Assembly: GCF_000369045.1 (NCBI RefSeq)
Contig: NZ_KB849786.1
Coordinates: forward strand, 1,090,383 to 1,154,382
Direction: 5' to 3'
DNA length: 64,000 nucleotides
Origin: Acinetobacter pittii ATCC 19004 = CIP 70.29
GTDB taxonomy: Bacteria > Pseudomonadota > Gammaproteobacteria > Pseudomonadales > Moraxellaceae
Position numbers and translations under genes: made by a program. The notes under the pieces were generated by a model, which saw nothing but the letters and a program-made list of their open reading frames with translations, was not told the origin of the DNA and did no database searches. Positions 49,617 through 58,498 of the stretch are shown in pieces (the first letter of the stretch is position 1; each line of letters starts with the position of its first letter).

Positions 49617-50936
49617 ATGCCAAATTTAATGAAATTGAGTGTTTTAACGCTCGCTGTATTAGGTAGCCAATTTGCGCTCGCGAATGAGCCTTGGTCACAA
49701 GACCGTCAATGGTTGCTAGGTGACTGGAATGGAAAACGCCAGCAATTAGAGCAGCAGGGCTATAAATTTACAGCTTCTATTATGAGCCAAAGTGCTACAA
49801 ATTTAGATGGTGGTTACAACGACAGCAATACTTTTGAAAATGCTGCACAACTTTCTTTAGGTGCAAACCTAGATTTAGAAAAAATTGCTGGATGGAAAGA
49901 TACAACAGCGAGCCTAGTCGTGACCAAACGTGATGGAAATGCGCTTACTTTGGAGCGTATTAAAGATCCACGTTCTAGCCAATTGGGTAATGCTCAAGAG
50001 ATTTATGGTCGCGGTAAAATCTGGCGTTTATCTCAAGCATGGGTGAAGAAGGGCTTTATCGATAATACTGTACAGGTCAAATTTGGCCGTATGGGAATGT
50101 CAGAAGACTTCAATAGTTCTCAATGTGAGTTTCAGAACTTATTGCTTTGCGGTGGGCAGCTAGGAAAATCAATTGGTTCAATTTGGTACAACTCACCAGT
50201 TGGTGTTTGGGCTGCAAACGTTAAATATCAATTTGCGCCTGAGTGGACTTTGGGTGTCGGTGTTTATGAAGTAAATCCAGACAACATTAAAACCGAATCA
50301 AATAGTGATGGTTTTAATCTGGATATGAACAACGTGAAGGGTGCAACCATACCAGTTGAGCTCGCATGGAAACCAAAACTTGCTGCTTTTAATGGTTTAC
50401 CGGGTGAATATAAAGTAGGTGCGCTGTATTCAACCGCAGAAGCGAATGATATTAAAACCGCGGGTAAAGTTCATGACGGAAAACAAAGTTTCTGGATTAA
50501 TGCACAACAACAACTGACGAATAACGGCCAAGATCCGAAACGCGGTTTATATGTAAGTTTTAATGGCGTTGTAAATGATAAGGCAACAACTTTTGTTCAA
50601 AGTACGCAACAGCTTGCTCTTTGGTATAAGGGACCATTTGATAGCCGTCCAAATGATTCGATTGGTTTTGGTATAGCTAATTATGTAGTTAATGACCGTG
50701 CTAAAGATAAACAGATCGCAACAAACGAAAGTCGTGGATATTACAGCTATGATTCGATTGCATCTGACTATATTCCAATTCAAGACGACGAACTAAATGT
50801 CGAGTTGAACTATACCTATCAATGGTCTCCGGCCGTCATGTTACGTCCAAACATTCAATATATTCATCAACCTGCTGGTGTAAAAGAGGTTGATGATGCT
50901 TGGGTGGCTGGTCTTAGTGTGAAAGTCAATTTTTAA
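49617..50936 (+). CDS. quiX: OprB-family porin of the quinate pathway
   Basis: A 439-residue outer-membrane barrel precursor with a signal peptide (LAVLGSQFALA-N). The mature N-terminus WSQDRQWLLGDWNGKRQQLEQQGY-like segment (DWNGKR seen) is typical of carbohydrate-selective OprB porins, and the C-terminus ends VAGLSVKVNF with terminal Phe. In the qui operon it probably admits quinate or shikimate to the periplasm, where QuiA acts. It lies between quiC and quiA. Confidence 0.88.
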   Translation: MPNLMKLSVLTLAVLGSQFALANEPWSQDRQWLLGDWNGKRQQLEQQGYKFTASIMSQSATNLDGGYNDSNTFENAAQLSLGANLDLEKIAGWKDTTASLVVTKRDGNALTLERIKDPRSSQLGNAQEIYGRGKIWRLSQAWVKKGFIDNTVQVKFGRMGMSEDFNSSQCEFQNLLLCGGQLGKSIGSIWYNSPVGVWAANVKYQFAPEWTLGVGVYEVNPDNIKTESNSDGFNLDMNNVKGATIPVELAWKPKLAAFNGLPGEYKVGALYSTAEANDIKTAGKVHDGKQSFWINAQQQLTNNGQDPKRGLYVSFNGVVNDKATTFVQSTQQLALWYKGPFDSRPNDSIGFGIANYVVNDRAKDKQIATNESRGYYSYDSIASDYIPIQDDELNVELNYTYQWSPAVMLRPNIQYIHQPAGVKEVDDAWVAGLSVKVNF

Positions 50937-51018
50937 CAATATTGATGGCTGGTTAGACATAGTTTAACTGGCCCAAATGCTTGAACTATTCGGGTTCAGT
51001 ATATGTGGAGTAGGATCT

Positions 51019-53442
51019 ATGTCTGAGTCAGATTCTAAGTTTCATATCTTATTCAAAATATGGTGTTTTATATTAGGTCTAGTTTTATTGGCTACTGGTG
51101 TTTTTTACATCGTAGGTGGTGGAAAGCTAGTATCTCTTGCTGGTTCTTGGTATTTCCTTATAGCAGGATTATTTATTACCATTTCTGCAATTAGTATTTT
51201 CCGAAAAAAAGCGCTGGGTGTCTGGATTTTTGCGGCTGTTTTTGTTGGTACCGTAATTTGGTCATTTGTTGATGCTGGATGGGAATTTTGGCCGTTATTT
51301 TCGCGCTTAATGTTTCCTGCTGGTCTTTTTGCTGCCTTGCTATTTACTTTGCCTTCAATCCGACGTTACCAATTTCAAACGAGTTTGGCATCTTCATCCT
51401 ATGCGGTAGGTGGATTAGTTGTTGTGGGAATGTTGATTGCGCTCTATCAAATGTTCCAACCACATCCAACAGTAGCAAGTTCAGGTGAAAAACTACCTCT
51501 AGTACCAGTTGATCCTGCAAAAAAACAGGTAAATTGGGAAAATTATGGTAATGATGCAGGTGGTAGCCGCTTTGTTGCTCTCGATCAAATTAACCGAGAT
51601 AACGTTCATAAATTAAAAGAAGCTTGGCGCTTTAGAACGGGCGACTTTACAACGGGTAGCGGTAATGGTGCCGAAGACCAAATGACTCCGCTACAAGTTG
51701 GAAATAAAGTGTTTTTATGTACACCACATAACAACATTTTTGCGATAGATGCCGACTCGGGCAAACAACTCTGGAAAGCTGAGGTGAACTCTACAGCCGA
51801 TGCTTGGGAACGTTGCCGCGGTGTTGCATACTTTGATTCAACAAAACCGCTTGTACAACCAACTTTAGCTGGTGCAAATGCAGTAACTGCGGTTGCAACC
51901 AATACGGCATGTCCACGCCGTGTATATACCAATACACCTGATGGTCGTTTAATTGCAGTGAATGCAGATAACGGTCAGCGCTGTGCTGATTTTGGTGTAA
52001 ATGGAACGGTTGATTTGCTAGAAGGTCTTGGGGCTGGAACAAAAGCGCCACGTTTTGAAGTAACTTCTGCACCGACTATTGCGGGTACAACCATTGTGGT
52101 GGGTAGCCGTATTGCCGACAACGTAGCCGCAGATATGCCAGGTGGTGTTATTCGTGGTTATGACGTGATTACGGGTAAACTTCGCTGGGCATTTGACCCG
52201 CGTAATCCAAATCCTAACTATGTTCTTAAACCGGGTGAAACCTATAAACGTAGTTCGGCAAACTCATGGGCTGCAATGTCATATGACCCGCAAATGAATA
52301 CGGTGTTCTTACCTATGGGTAGTTCATCTGTCGACATTTGGGGGGGTAACCGTAATCCATTAGATCACAAATACAATACTTCTGTGTTAGCACTTGATGC
52401 GACAACAGGTAAAGAGAAGTGGGTATATCAAACTGTTCATAACGATTTATGGGACTTTGACTTACCAATGCAACCGAGTCTAGTCGACTTCCCATTAAAA
52501 GATGGTACGACTAAACCAGCTGTTGTCATTGGAACCAAATCAGGCCAATTCTTTGTTCTTGACCGTGTAACGGGTAAACCACTGACTAAAGTGATTGAAC
52601 AACCAGTTAAACCTGCCAATATTCCGGGTGAACAATACAGCTTAACTCAACCTCGTTCAGTTGAAATGCCTCAAATTGGTAATCAGACTTTAACTGAATC
52701 AGATATGTGGGGCGCAACGCCGTTTGATCAACTGATGTGTCGTATTAACTTCAAGTCAATGCGTTACGAAGGCTTATTTACTGCACCAGGTACTGATGTT
52801 TCATTAAGCTTCCCAGGTTCGTTGGGTGGTATGAACTGGGGTAGCATCGCTTTTGACCCGACTCATCGTTATATGTTCGTGAACGATATGCGCCTTGGTT
52901 TGTGGATTCAATTGATGGAGCAAACTCCTGAAGATATTAAGATTCAGGCCAATGGTGGAGAGAAAGTAAACACAGGTATGGGAGCTGTACCAATGAAAGG
53001 TACACCATATAAAGTGAATAAAAACCGCTTTATGTCGGCTCTAAGTATTCCTTGTCAAAAACCACCATTTGGCACCATGACTGCAATTGACATGAAAACT
53101 CGTCAAGTTGCATGGCAAGTACCATTAGGTACAGTGGAAGATACTGGGCCGATGGGTATTAAGATGGGCTTAAAGGCACCGATTGGTATGCCAACAATTG
53201 GCGGGCCGATGGCAACTCAAGGTGGCTTGGTTTTCTTTGCTGCAACACAAGATTACTACTTACGTGCATTTGATTCATCTACAGGTAAGGAACTGTGGAA
53301 ATCACGCATGCCAGTAGGTAGCCAAGGAACACCAATAAGCTATGTTTCACCTAAAACAGGTAAACAGTATGTGGTTGTTACCGCAGGTGGAGCACGTCAA
53401 TCACCTGTGATGCGCGACGAGATAAATTCGGCATTTTTTTGA
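51019..53442 (+). CDS. quiA: PQQ-dependent quinate/shikimate dehydrogenase, C-terminus replaced by prophage DNA
   Basis: Oxidises quinate or shikimate at the periplasmic face and passes electrons to ubiquinone. The N-terminal ~150 residues hold four to five transmembrane helices. The eight-bladed PQQ propeller follows, with VNWENYGNDAGGSRF, VYQTVHNDLWDFDLP and GTPISYVSPKTGKQYVVVTAGGARQSP. After GGARQSP the frame continues as VMRDEINSAFF and stops. This does not match the expected GDY-type closing strand of PQQ dehydrogenases and comes from the prophage end that begins about 53406. The true last residues lie beyond the prophage. Start: ATG 51019 after TAGGA. Activity is doubtful. Confidence 0.9.
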   Translation: MSESDSKFHILFKIWCFILGLVLLATGVFYIVGGGKLVSLAGSWYFLIAGLFITISAISIFRKKALGVWIFAAVFVGTVIWSFVDAGWEFWPLFSRLMFPAGLFAALLFTLPSIRRYQFQTSLASSSYAVGGLVVVGMLIALYQMFQPHPTVASSGEKLPLVPVDPAKKQVNWENYGNDAGGSRFVALDQINRDNVHKLKEAWRFRTGDFTTGSGNGAEDQMTPLQVGNKVFLCTPHNNIFAIDADSGKQLWKAEVNSTADAWERCRGVAYFDSTKPLVQPTLAGANAVTAVATNTACPRRVYTNTPDGRLIAVNADNGQRCADFGVNGTVDLLEGLGAGTKAPRFEVTSAPTIAGTTIVVGSRIADNVAADMPGGVIRGYDVITGKLRWAFDPRNPNPNYVLKPGETYKRSSANSWAAMSYDPQMNTVFLPMGSSSVDIWGGNRNPLDHKYNTSVLALDATTGKEKWVYQTVHNDLWDFDLPMQPSLVDFPLKDGTTKPAVVIGTKSGQFFVLDRVTGKPLTKVIEQPVKPANIPGEQYSLTQPRSVEMPQIGNQTLTESDMWGATPFDQLMCRINFKSMRYEGLFTAPGTDVSLSFPGSLGGMNWGSIAFDPTHRYMFVNDMRLGLWIQLMEQTPEDIKIQANGGEKVNTGMGAVPMKGTPYKVNKNRFMSALSIPCQKPPFGTMTAIDMKTRQVAWQVPLGTVEDTGPMGIKMGLKAPIGMPTIGGPMATQGGLVFFAATQDYYLRAFDSSTGKELWKSRMPVGSQGTPISYVSPKTGKQYVVVTAGGARQSPVMRDEINSAFF

Positions 53443-53467
53443 GATAATTGCCTCATCATCTCGTTGC
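53414..53467. repeat. GAGAT-type repeats at the prophage terminus
   Basis: GCGACGAGAT (53414-53423) recurs inverted as ATCTCGTTGC (53458-53467, 9 of 10 matching). GAGATAATT (53441-53449) repeats part of the first copy, GAGATAAATT, directly. Clustered short repeats next to a TG terminus are what transposase-binding sites of Mu-like phages look like. Confidence 0.55.
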
Positions 53468-53485
53468 ACATTATGCAAAATTATT

Positions 53486-55024
53486 TCAATTAGAAGGTGT
53501 TCTACCTTTCACCTGTCCACCTGCAATGTTTGTGATCGTAACATTACCTTGGTAAATAAACCCAGCTAAACCAGCAACACCATTTCCAAGAGTTGATTCA
53601 CTAGCTTTACCATTCTCACCAACGTTTCCACCATCGCCAGCTGCTAAGCCTGTTCCATCTGCACCACTACCCACAACAGATAGCGTTGCATTCGTACCAG
53701 CAATGTTCTCAAGTGTTTTGCCTTCAGGTGCAGTTTGATTGATATTACTGCCACCAGTGCCGAGTGGAACACCACCACCGCCTGCGCCAACCGCATAATA
53801 CTGTTGAGCACCAATTGTATATTCTGATGTACCAGCTGCGCCACCGCCACCACCGCCTGCAATTAGGCCATAATTGCGTACATCAATAAAGCTACTAGCA
53901 TTCTGAGCAATGATTGCTGTACCGCCATCACCGACCATAGCTGTATCGTCATCATAATAGCCGCCAGAACCGCCAGTACCATATATATGACCATAGTTAA
54001 TGATTTGACGGCTTGAACCAGCTAACCAATTGCCTGAAGTAACGGCAACCAATGTCACACCTGAAGCAATAACAAAAATAGCTCTTGTTGCTGCTGTTGG
54101 TGCGCCATAAGTCTGAGTGAATAGCTCCAGTAGGCTTACACTAGAAAGATTTTGATCAATATAAACAACTTGACCATCTAAATCATTCTGATTGCTGTAA
54201 TACGGATATGGGTAGTTATTTAAGTTCTCAAGATCAGTATTTGAAGCCCCAAAACCTGTAATTTCTAAATACGCAAAACGTTCTCTTTGACCAGGGGTGT
54301 TAGCACTGACATAGTCAAAACGGAAATTGATGACCGTTCTGCATTCCTGTAAGCCATCTTCCAGTGGGACTATCTCATTATAGATATCTAATAAACGAAT
54401 GGCTGAATCGTCTTCGGCATCATTATTCTCTCTTTGACCTTGATAGAGTGCAGAGACATTTAAAATATTAGATAAGCCTATAGGTAAATAGACTTGAGCA
54501 TTATAGTCACCGTAGACAGTGCGAACTTTAATAGTCTGTTTAACAACACCATTTGGCATGATATGAGCACTAATATTTTCTACTGTATGTTTAATCTGCC
54601 AATTCTGCGGATCATCTGTATAAATCTTTGGGTTTACAGTGGTCTCAGGTGTTAGAGTCCTATATAGAAGTCGAAAATCCTTTCTCATTACATATTGGGG
54701 ATGTGGATTTAACGTATCTAAGTGATCTTGATCTGCTTTAATACGCGCATTACGTTCGTTATCAATTATTGATTGAACGATATCCACCGCAGCATCTAAA
54801 TCATCTTTACCAGCCAATGCATCAAACAATTGACGACGTTTCTCTGGATCTAAAGTAATGCCTCTAAGCTCAAGTAGATTTGCCAATTCTTCTTGTATGG
54901 TATTGAGAAAATCTGGCGTGAGATAAGTTGCATCTTGTCCACTTAAATCTGAATTGTCATGAAAGCCCGTTTTACCAGCTCCGTTTACGTCTGGACGTGC
55001 GTTTACGCTATCAATTCGTTTCAT
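53486..55024 (-). CDS. Phage tail fibre / receptor-binding adhesin with glycine-rich tip
   Basis: A 512-residue fibre protein. The N-terminus (RIDSVNARPDVNGAGKTGFHD, then LNTIQEELANLLE) is a baseplate-attachment region seen in many Acinetobacter and other phage fibres. The middle is a beta-rich shaft. The C-terminal 150 residues have glycine runs (GTGGSGGYYDDD, AGGGGGGAAGTS, GAGGGGVPLGTGGS) alternating with INYGHIYG and VRNYGLIAG elements. This recalls the polyglycine-II sandwich of gp38-type adhesins, which set host range. It is the last phage gene before the quiA junction. Its start overlaps gp48 (ATGA). Confidence 0.8.
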   Translation of the reverse strand: MKRIDSVNARPDVNGAGKTGFHDNSDLSGQDATYLTPDFLNTIQEELANLLELRGITLDPEKRRQLFDALAGKDDLDAAVDIVQSIIDNERNARIKADQDHLDTLNPHPQYVMRKDFRLLYRTLTPETTVNPKIYTDDPQNWQIKHTVENISAHIMPNGVVKQTIKVRTVYGDYNAQVYLPIGLSNILNVSALYQGQRENNDAEDDSAIRLLDIYNEIVPLEDGLQECRTVINFRFDYVSANTPGQRERFAYLEITGFGASNTDLENLNNYPYPYYSNQNDLDGQVVYIDQNLSSVSLLELFTQTYGAPTAATRAIFVIASGVTLVAVTSGNWLAGSSRQIINYGHIYGTGGSGGYYDDDTAMVGDGGTAIIAQNASSFIDVRNYGLIAGGGGGGAAGTSEYTIGAQQYYAVGAGGGGVPLGTGGSNINQTAPEGKTLENIAGTNATLSVVGSGADGTGLAAGDGGNVGENGKASESTLGNGVAGLAGFIYQGNVTITNIAGGQVKGRTPSN

Positions 55025-55557
55025 ACTTGTTCCTTGATGTCATACCGCAAATATGCTGGTAAATAGTTTTCAATAATGCAGCCCATGTCAGCTTTAACTG
55101 GCGCTTTTAAGATGAGTTTGACTTTAAACCGTAGGCTTTCTGTGTTGACTGGAGACGTACATGGTGCTGTGCATTGCATTGGCGTGTAACGTACTAAATC
55201 AATTAACTCCACACCAAACAGCGCTAAAAGTTCTTCTAGATAAGTCCGATTAAGGACGTTTTTAGTTTTCTGAACCCATTGAATGATCTGTAATCTTTCT
55301 TCAATAGTTTTTGAGCCATTTACTGTGCATTTGAGTGGTAGACCTAACGACTGCTCGTATTCATCCAGTAGCTCAACAGAAATACCTTCTATAAATGAAA
55401 GCAATCGTTTTGCGTCCAAATCCGCTTGTGCAAGTACTTTTGCGTGTGCATAGATGTCATCTGCAATATTTGTATTTGGTGAAGTGTCATAACCACCTAC
55501 AGGTAATAATTGACGAAGTACTGAAGCATATAGCTCAACAGTTTGATCAAATGTCAT
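55021..55557 (-). CDS. Mu gp48-like (YmfQ/DUF2313) tail protein
   Basis: A 178-residue baseplate protein resembling Mu gp48/YmfQ: LYASVLRQLLPVGGYD at the start, then ADLDAKRLLSFIEGISVELLDEYEQSLGLPL, where the Leu/Pro pattern is characteristic. It is thought to connect baseplate and fibre. Four-base overlaps join it to gp47-like and to the fibre gene. Confidence 0.82.
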   Translation of the reverse strand: MTFDQTVELYASVLRQLLPVGGYDTSPNTNIADDIYAHAKVLAQADLDAKRLLSFIEGISVELLDEYEQSLGLPLKCTVNGSKTIEERLQIIQWVQKTKNVLNRTYLEELLALFGVELIDLVRYTPMQCTAPCTSPVNTESLRFKVKLILKAPVKADMGCIIENYLPAYLRYDIKEQV

Positions 55558-56600
55558 GCGTAATCCACCGTCAAATTACCAATACGAAGCCAACCAGTAA
55601 TAAGGTTGGTATTTATTGGCGCTAGATTGGTATTAGGCGTGATCTGTACATCAGCCACGCCCGCTAACTCTTTAATACGGCTGATTAGAGTTGTTATTAC
55701 AAAAGGTTCGGCTGGCTTTAATTGCCCGACATATTCACGTACAACTTGCTCAACAACTTCCAGCCCAACAGAGCCTGTCACCAGAACACTAAGGTTTATA
55801 TATTCTTTGGTTGGTGCATAAGCTCTTACATCAGCCCAGAAACCTGAATATTCTTCTAAAACTGCCTGAACAGCAGCTAATAAAGCACTACTTGGTGAGT
55901 TAGGCGGATTACCAGCAGCTGTAACTGCAACATCTAATGAACCAAGGCCACGACGTTTGGGAAAAATAAAAACATCTGCAACGCCTGATACATCTTTAAC
56001 AATTCGTTCTAGATCAGCTTCACGATCACGAATTAAACCAAGCGCTTCCTTTGCCTGCATGCGTTGACGCCAAGCTTCTACTTCCTCAACATCAATGCCA
56101 CCCGACATTTCAATAACATCGACCTGAGCGGCTACACCTGCTAAAGGGCTAACCCATAACAACTGTTGACCATCAAAGTTCCAGCTCACGCCAGCCTGTT
56201 CAGCAATGACTTGAATTTCTCTTGTTTTATTTGCACTCAGTTGCTCTTTGTACAAGGTGAGCCAATAACGACCTTTGCCATCTGTAAGTTTTGTACCAGC
56301 TGGAATAGTTACAGCAGTATTTGAAATGGCTTTGACACGTCCCGTAGCTTTAGAACCACCGTTGCGTGGACATTCCAGACGTACAGCATGTAAATAAAGG
56401 AAAGGTTCATCAGCTGTAGCAACGAACATCTGTTTTTGAATGTAGAGTTGATGATGGTACAAACCTTCTACTACTGAGGCGGTACCATCTGCACGGATCG
56501 CTGCATCGGAATCATCATTAATCGTTAAACCAGTCCTGTTTCTGATTTCCTGAACAATATCCTGACGAAGCTGAGAAAAACTTTTTATTGAAAACGCCAT
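55554..56600 (-). CDS. Baseplate protein J (Mu gp47-like)
   Basis: A 348-residue baseplate wedge protein of the gpJ/gp47 family. It begins AFSIKSFSQLRQDIVQEIRNRTGL, has EEVEAWRQRMQAKEALGLIRDREADLERIV in the middle (quoted in part) and ends with a domain containing ELAGVADVQITPNTN. The ATG at 56600 follows AGGTGG and lies just after the gp46 stop; a GTG at 56609 is less likely. Part of the contractile-tail baseplate. Confidence 0.88.
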   Translation of the reverse strand: MAFSIKSFSQLRQDIVQEIRNRTGLTINDDSDAAIRADGTASVVEGLYHHQLYIQKQMFVATADEPFLYLHAVRLECPRNGGSKATGRVKAISNTAVTIPAGTKLTDGKGRYWLTLYKEQLSANKTREIQVIAEQAGVSWNFDGQQLLWVSPLAGVAAQVDVIEMSGGIDVEEVEAWRQRMQAKEALGLIRDREADLERIVKDVSGVADVFIFPKRRGLGSLDVAVTAAGNPPNSPSSALLAAVQAVLEEYSGFWADVRAYAPTKEYINLSVLVTGSVGLEVVEQVVREYVGQLKPAEPFVITTLISRIKELAGVADVQITPNTNLAPINTNLITGWLRIGNLTVDYA

Positions 56601-56601
56601 A

Positions 56602-56964
56602 TCAACCACCTACAGCCACAAAATATGGAATTGTTTGCTTTTCACCAGTTAGCTTTGTTACTTCAATAAGCAAATCAACTTGGCTTTGCATCGTTTGAGT
56701 GGCCTTTACTACTACTGAAGCAAGACGATCTGGCACTAAGTCAGCTAAAGCTTCTTCAGCATATTGCTGCTCTAACTGGACAATACGTGGCACATCCTTT
56801 GAACGACGTAATGTATAAGAACGGCTCCCTATGTTTTTATCCTTCCAATACTTGCGACGATGTATGTTTAAACGCTGACAAACAGCCTGTACCACATCAT
56901 CTTTAAATGCCTCATCAAGGCTGAGTAGCACATAATCTTTTGTTTCTAAGTTAATAGTTCCCAT
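56602..56964 (-). CDS. Mu gp46-like (GP46/W-type) baseplate protein
   Basis: A 120-residue protein resembling Mu gp46 and P2 gpW: DYVLLSLDEAFKDDVVQAVCQRLNIHRRKYWKDKNIGSRSYTLRRSKD in order, with the short conserved GSRSYTLRRSKD segment. It is a baseplate wedge component attaching gp47. It lies two bases from gp45-like and just before gp47-like. Confidence 0.85.
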   Translation of the reverse strand: MGTINLETKDYVLLSLDEAFKDDVVQAVCQRLNIHRRKYWKDKNIGSRSYTLRRSKDVPRIVQLEQQYAEEALADLVPDRLASVVVKATQTMQSQVDLLIEVTKLTGEKQTIPYFVAVGG

Positions 56965-56966
56965 AA

Positions 56967-57446
56967 CTACTCCATAGGTTCTGATGGTGGTGGGCTATTG
57001 CCATGTGTATGAGGGTTATAGGCATCACGCATTTCTTGCATTGATCCTGTTTTATCTGAAATGTCTTCTGTGGCTTTGATATAGCCATCTACATCGACAT
57101 TTCCTTTCATTTTGATGCCGTCTTTTTTGAGCCAGATTGAATGACCGAATTGATCGTAAAGACAGGTTTCACCTTCAGAAACATTGATAACTACAGGGCC
57201 ACCCGTAGTTGCAATGACAATTGAACGCGAAGTTTTTCCCTGAAGCGGTAACACCACAACACGTGAGCCTTCAGGGATATAAGAGCTAAGACCGACTTGT
57301 TGAAATAATTCGACTTCCTGAAGGGTCTCGTCAGGTAAACCTGTCAACTGAAGTACTTTTGAACCACCACGCGCCACAATGCCTTGAAATGACTGTCTGA
57401 TTTGGCCTAAAGCCTTGTTAATTTGGCGTTGCACCATCTGAATCAT
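56967..57446 (-). CDS. Mu gp45-like baseplate spike protein V
   Basis: A 159-residue protein of the Mu gp45/gpV type: a basic N-terminal coil (QRQINKALGQIRQSFQGI), then an OB-fold (GSRVVVLPLQGKTSRSIVIATTGG), repeats with a beta-helix feel (GHSIWLKKDGIKMKGNVDVDGYI) and the iron-site-like ending AYNPHTHGNSPPPSEP, where the HTH residues can hold the apex metal in membrane-piercing spikes. It starts in an ATGA overlap with P. Confidence 0.87.
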   Translation of the reverse strand: MIQMVQRQINKALGQIRQSFQGIVARGGSKVLQLTGLPDETLQEVELFQQVGLSSYIPEGSRVVVLPLQGKTSRSIVIATTGGPVVINVSEGETCLYDQFGHSIWLKKDGIKMKGNVDVDGYIKATEDISDKTGSMQEMRDAYNPHTHGNSPPPSEPME

Positions 57447-58498
57447 TTGTTTTTCTCCTTTAAAATTAAAGGATTTGCCCAGTCGCCTTGGCGCTTTAGC
57501 AGCAGCTTGGTGGTTTTGCCTTCTTGACGCGATAAATTAAAAGTACAACCCACCACAGCCCATTTTGCTGTGGCACGGCTTAAAGCATTAGTTTCAATGT
57601 TTACATACCAGCCAGTAGCCCAAACCTTTCCATCAATCTGCCAATCAGGAACAACGGCAATCATAGTGTTGGCTTCAAAATCATTGTCTTTTTTAATTTT
57701 CTCAAGGGCCGCATCAGCTTCAGCTTGGGTTTCAACATCACTCAAAGTGACGATTTTCAGACGATTAAAGCTGTATTGAGTTTTCGCAGTGGTTTCTGAA
57801 AGAATGTGCTGACCGTTACCATCCTGACTAAGCACCTTGATTTCACTAAAAACATTAGAAACGTCATTGGTGTATTGCAGGCTTAAAACGTTGTTATCGT
57901 TGTTTAAAGGCTTAATCAGTTTTAAAGATGTTTTAACGTAATAAGGATTTGCGAATGGATCGCCAACCACCAACTTGCCGTCTGGCTCTAACCAAACGTG
58001 TTGGCCTGTGACCTGTGCAGCTTTAATAAGTGCATCCCATAAGGATTCTGAAGGCTCTATTGATACTTTGTTCTTCAGCCAAGCATTATTTTGAATAGAA
58101 ACATCGTGGAAGAGTGAACCAAGGTCACCATTCAAAATAAAACGACCAATAAGCTCTTCAAGCGTAATTTGACGGCCATTAAAGATAGGAACTGAGCAAT
58201 CGATTAATTGACCAACTAAATCACGACCAGATATTTCAAGGCCATAGCCATCACGGTTAATTCCTTCCTGCACACGGTCTGCAATTGATGTGAGGATCAG
58301 TTGATTCGCAAAATAAAGCTGAACATGACTACCACCAGAAATACCCTCAGGTAAAGGCTGACCGTTTTTATGAAAAAGATTAAGGCTCCAGTTCTCAGCT
58401 GGAGTATCGATCTGGCTGTCTGCAACAGCATTATTCCAGCCTGCAATCTCGTATCCACCAATGACCAGCTTGATTTCATTGCCTTGGTTATCTTGCAT
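57443..58498 (-). CDS. Mu P-like baseplate hub protein (gp44-type)
   Basis: A 351-residue protein resembling Mu gpP/gp44, the hub around the spike: LVIGGYEIAGWNNA at the start, VQEGINRDGYGLEISGRDLVGQLIDCS, then LWDALIKAAQVTGQHVWLEPDGKLVVGDP, each quoted in part. The order N-P-45 matches Mu. It overlaps the N gene by eleven bases. Confidence 0.85.
   Translation of the reverse strand: MQDNQGNEIKLVIGGYEIAGWNNAVADSQIDTPAENWSLNLFHKNGQPLPEGISGGSHVQLYFANQLILTSIADRVQEGINRDGYGLEISGRDLVGQLIDCSVPIFNGRQITLEELIGRFILNGDLGSLFHDVSIQNNAWLKNKVSIEPSESLWDALIKAAQVTGQHVWLEPDGKLVVGDPFANPYYVKTSLKLIKPLNNDNNVLSLQYTNDVSNVFSEIKVLSQDGNGQHILSETTAKTQYSFNRLKIVTLSDVETQAEADAALEKIKKDNDFEANTMIAVVPDWQIDGKVWATGWYVNIETNALSRATAKWAVVGCTFNLSRQEGKTTKLLLKRQGDWANPLILKEKNK

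Noticed and set aside
53406..53442. Simple frameshift mutation at the end of quiA
   Set aside because: The sequence after GGARQSP does not encode the expected ending in any frame and leads straight into phage tail genes, so insertion explains it better.
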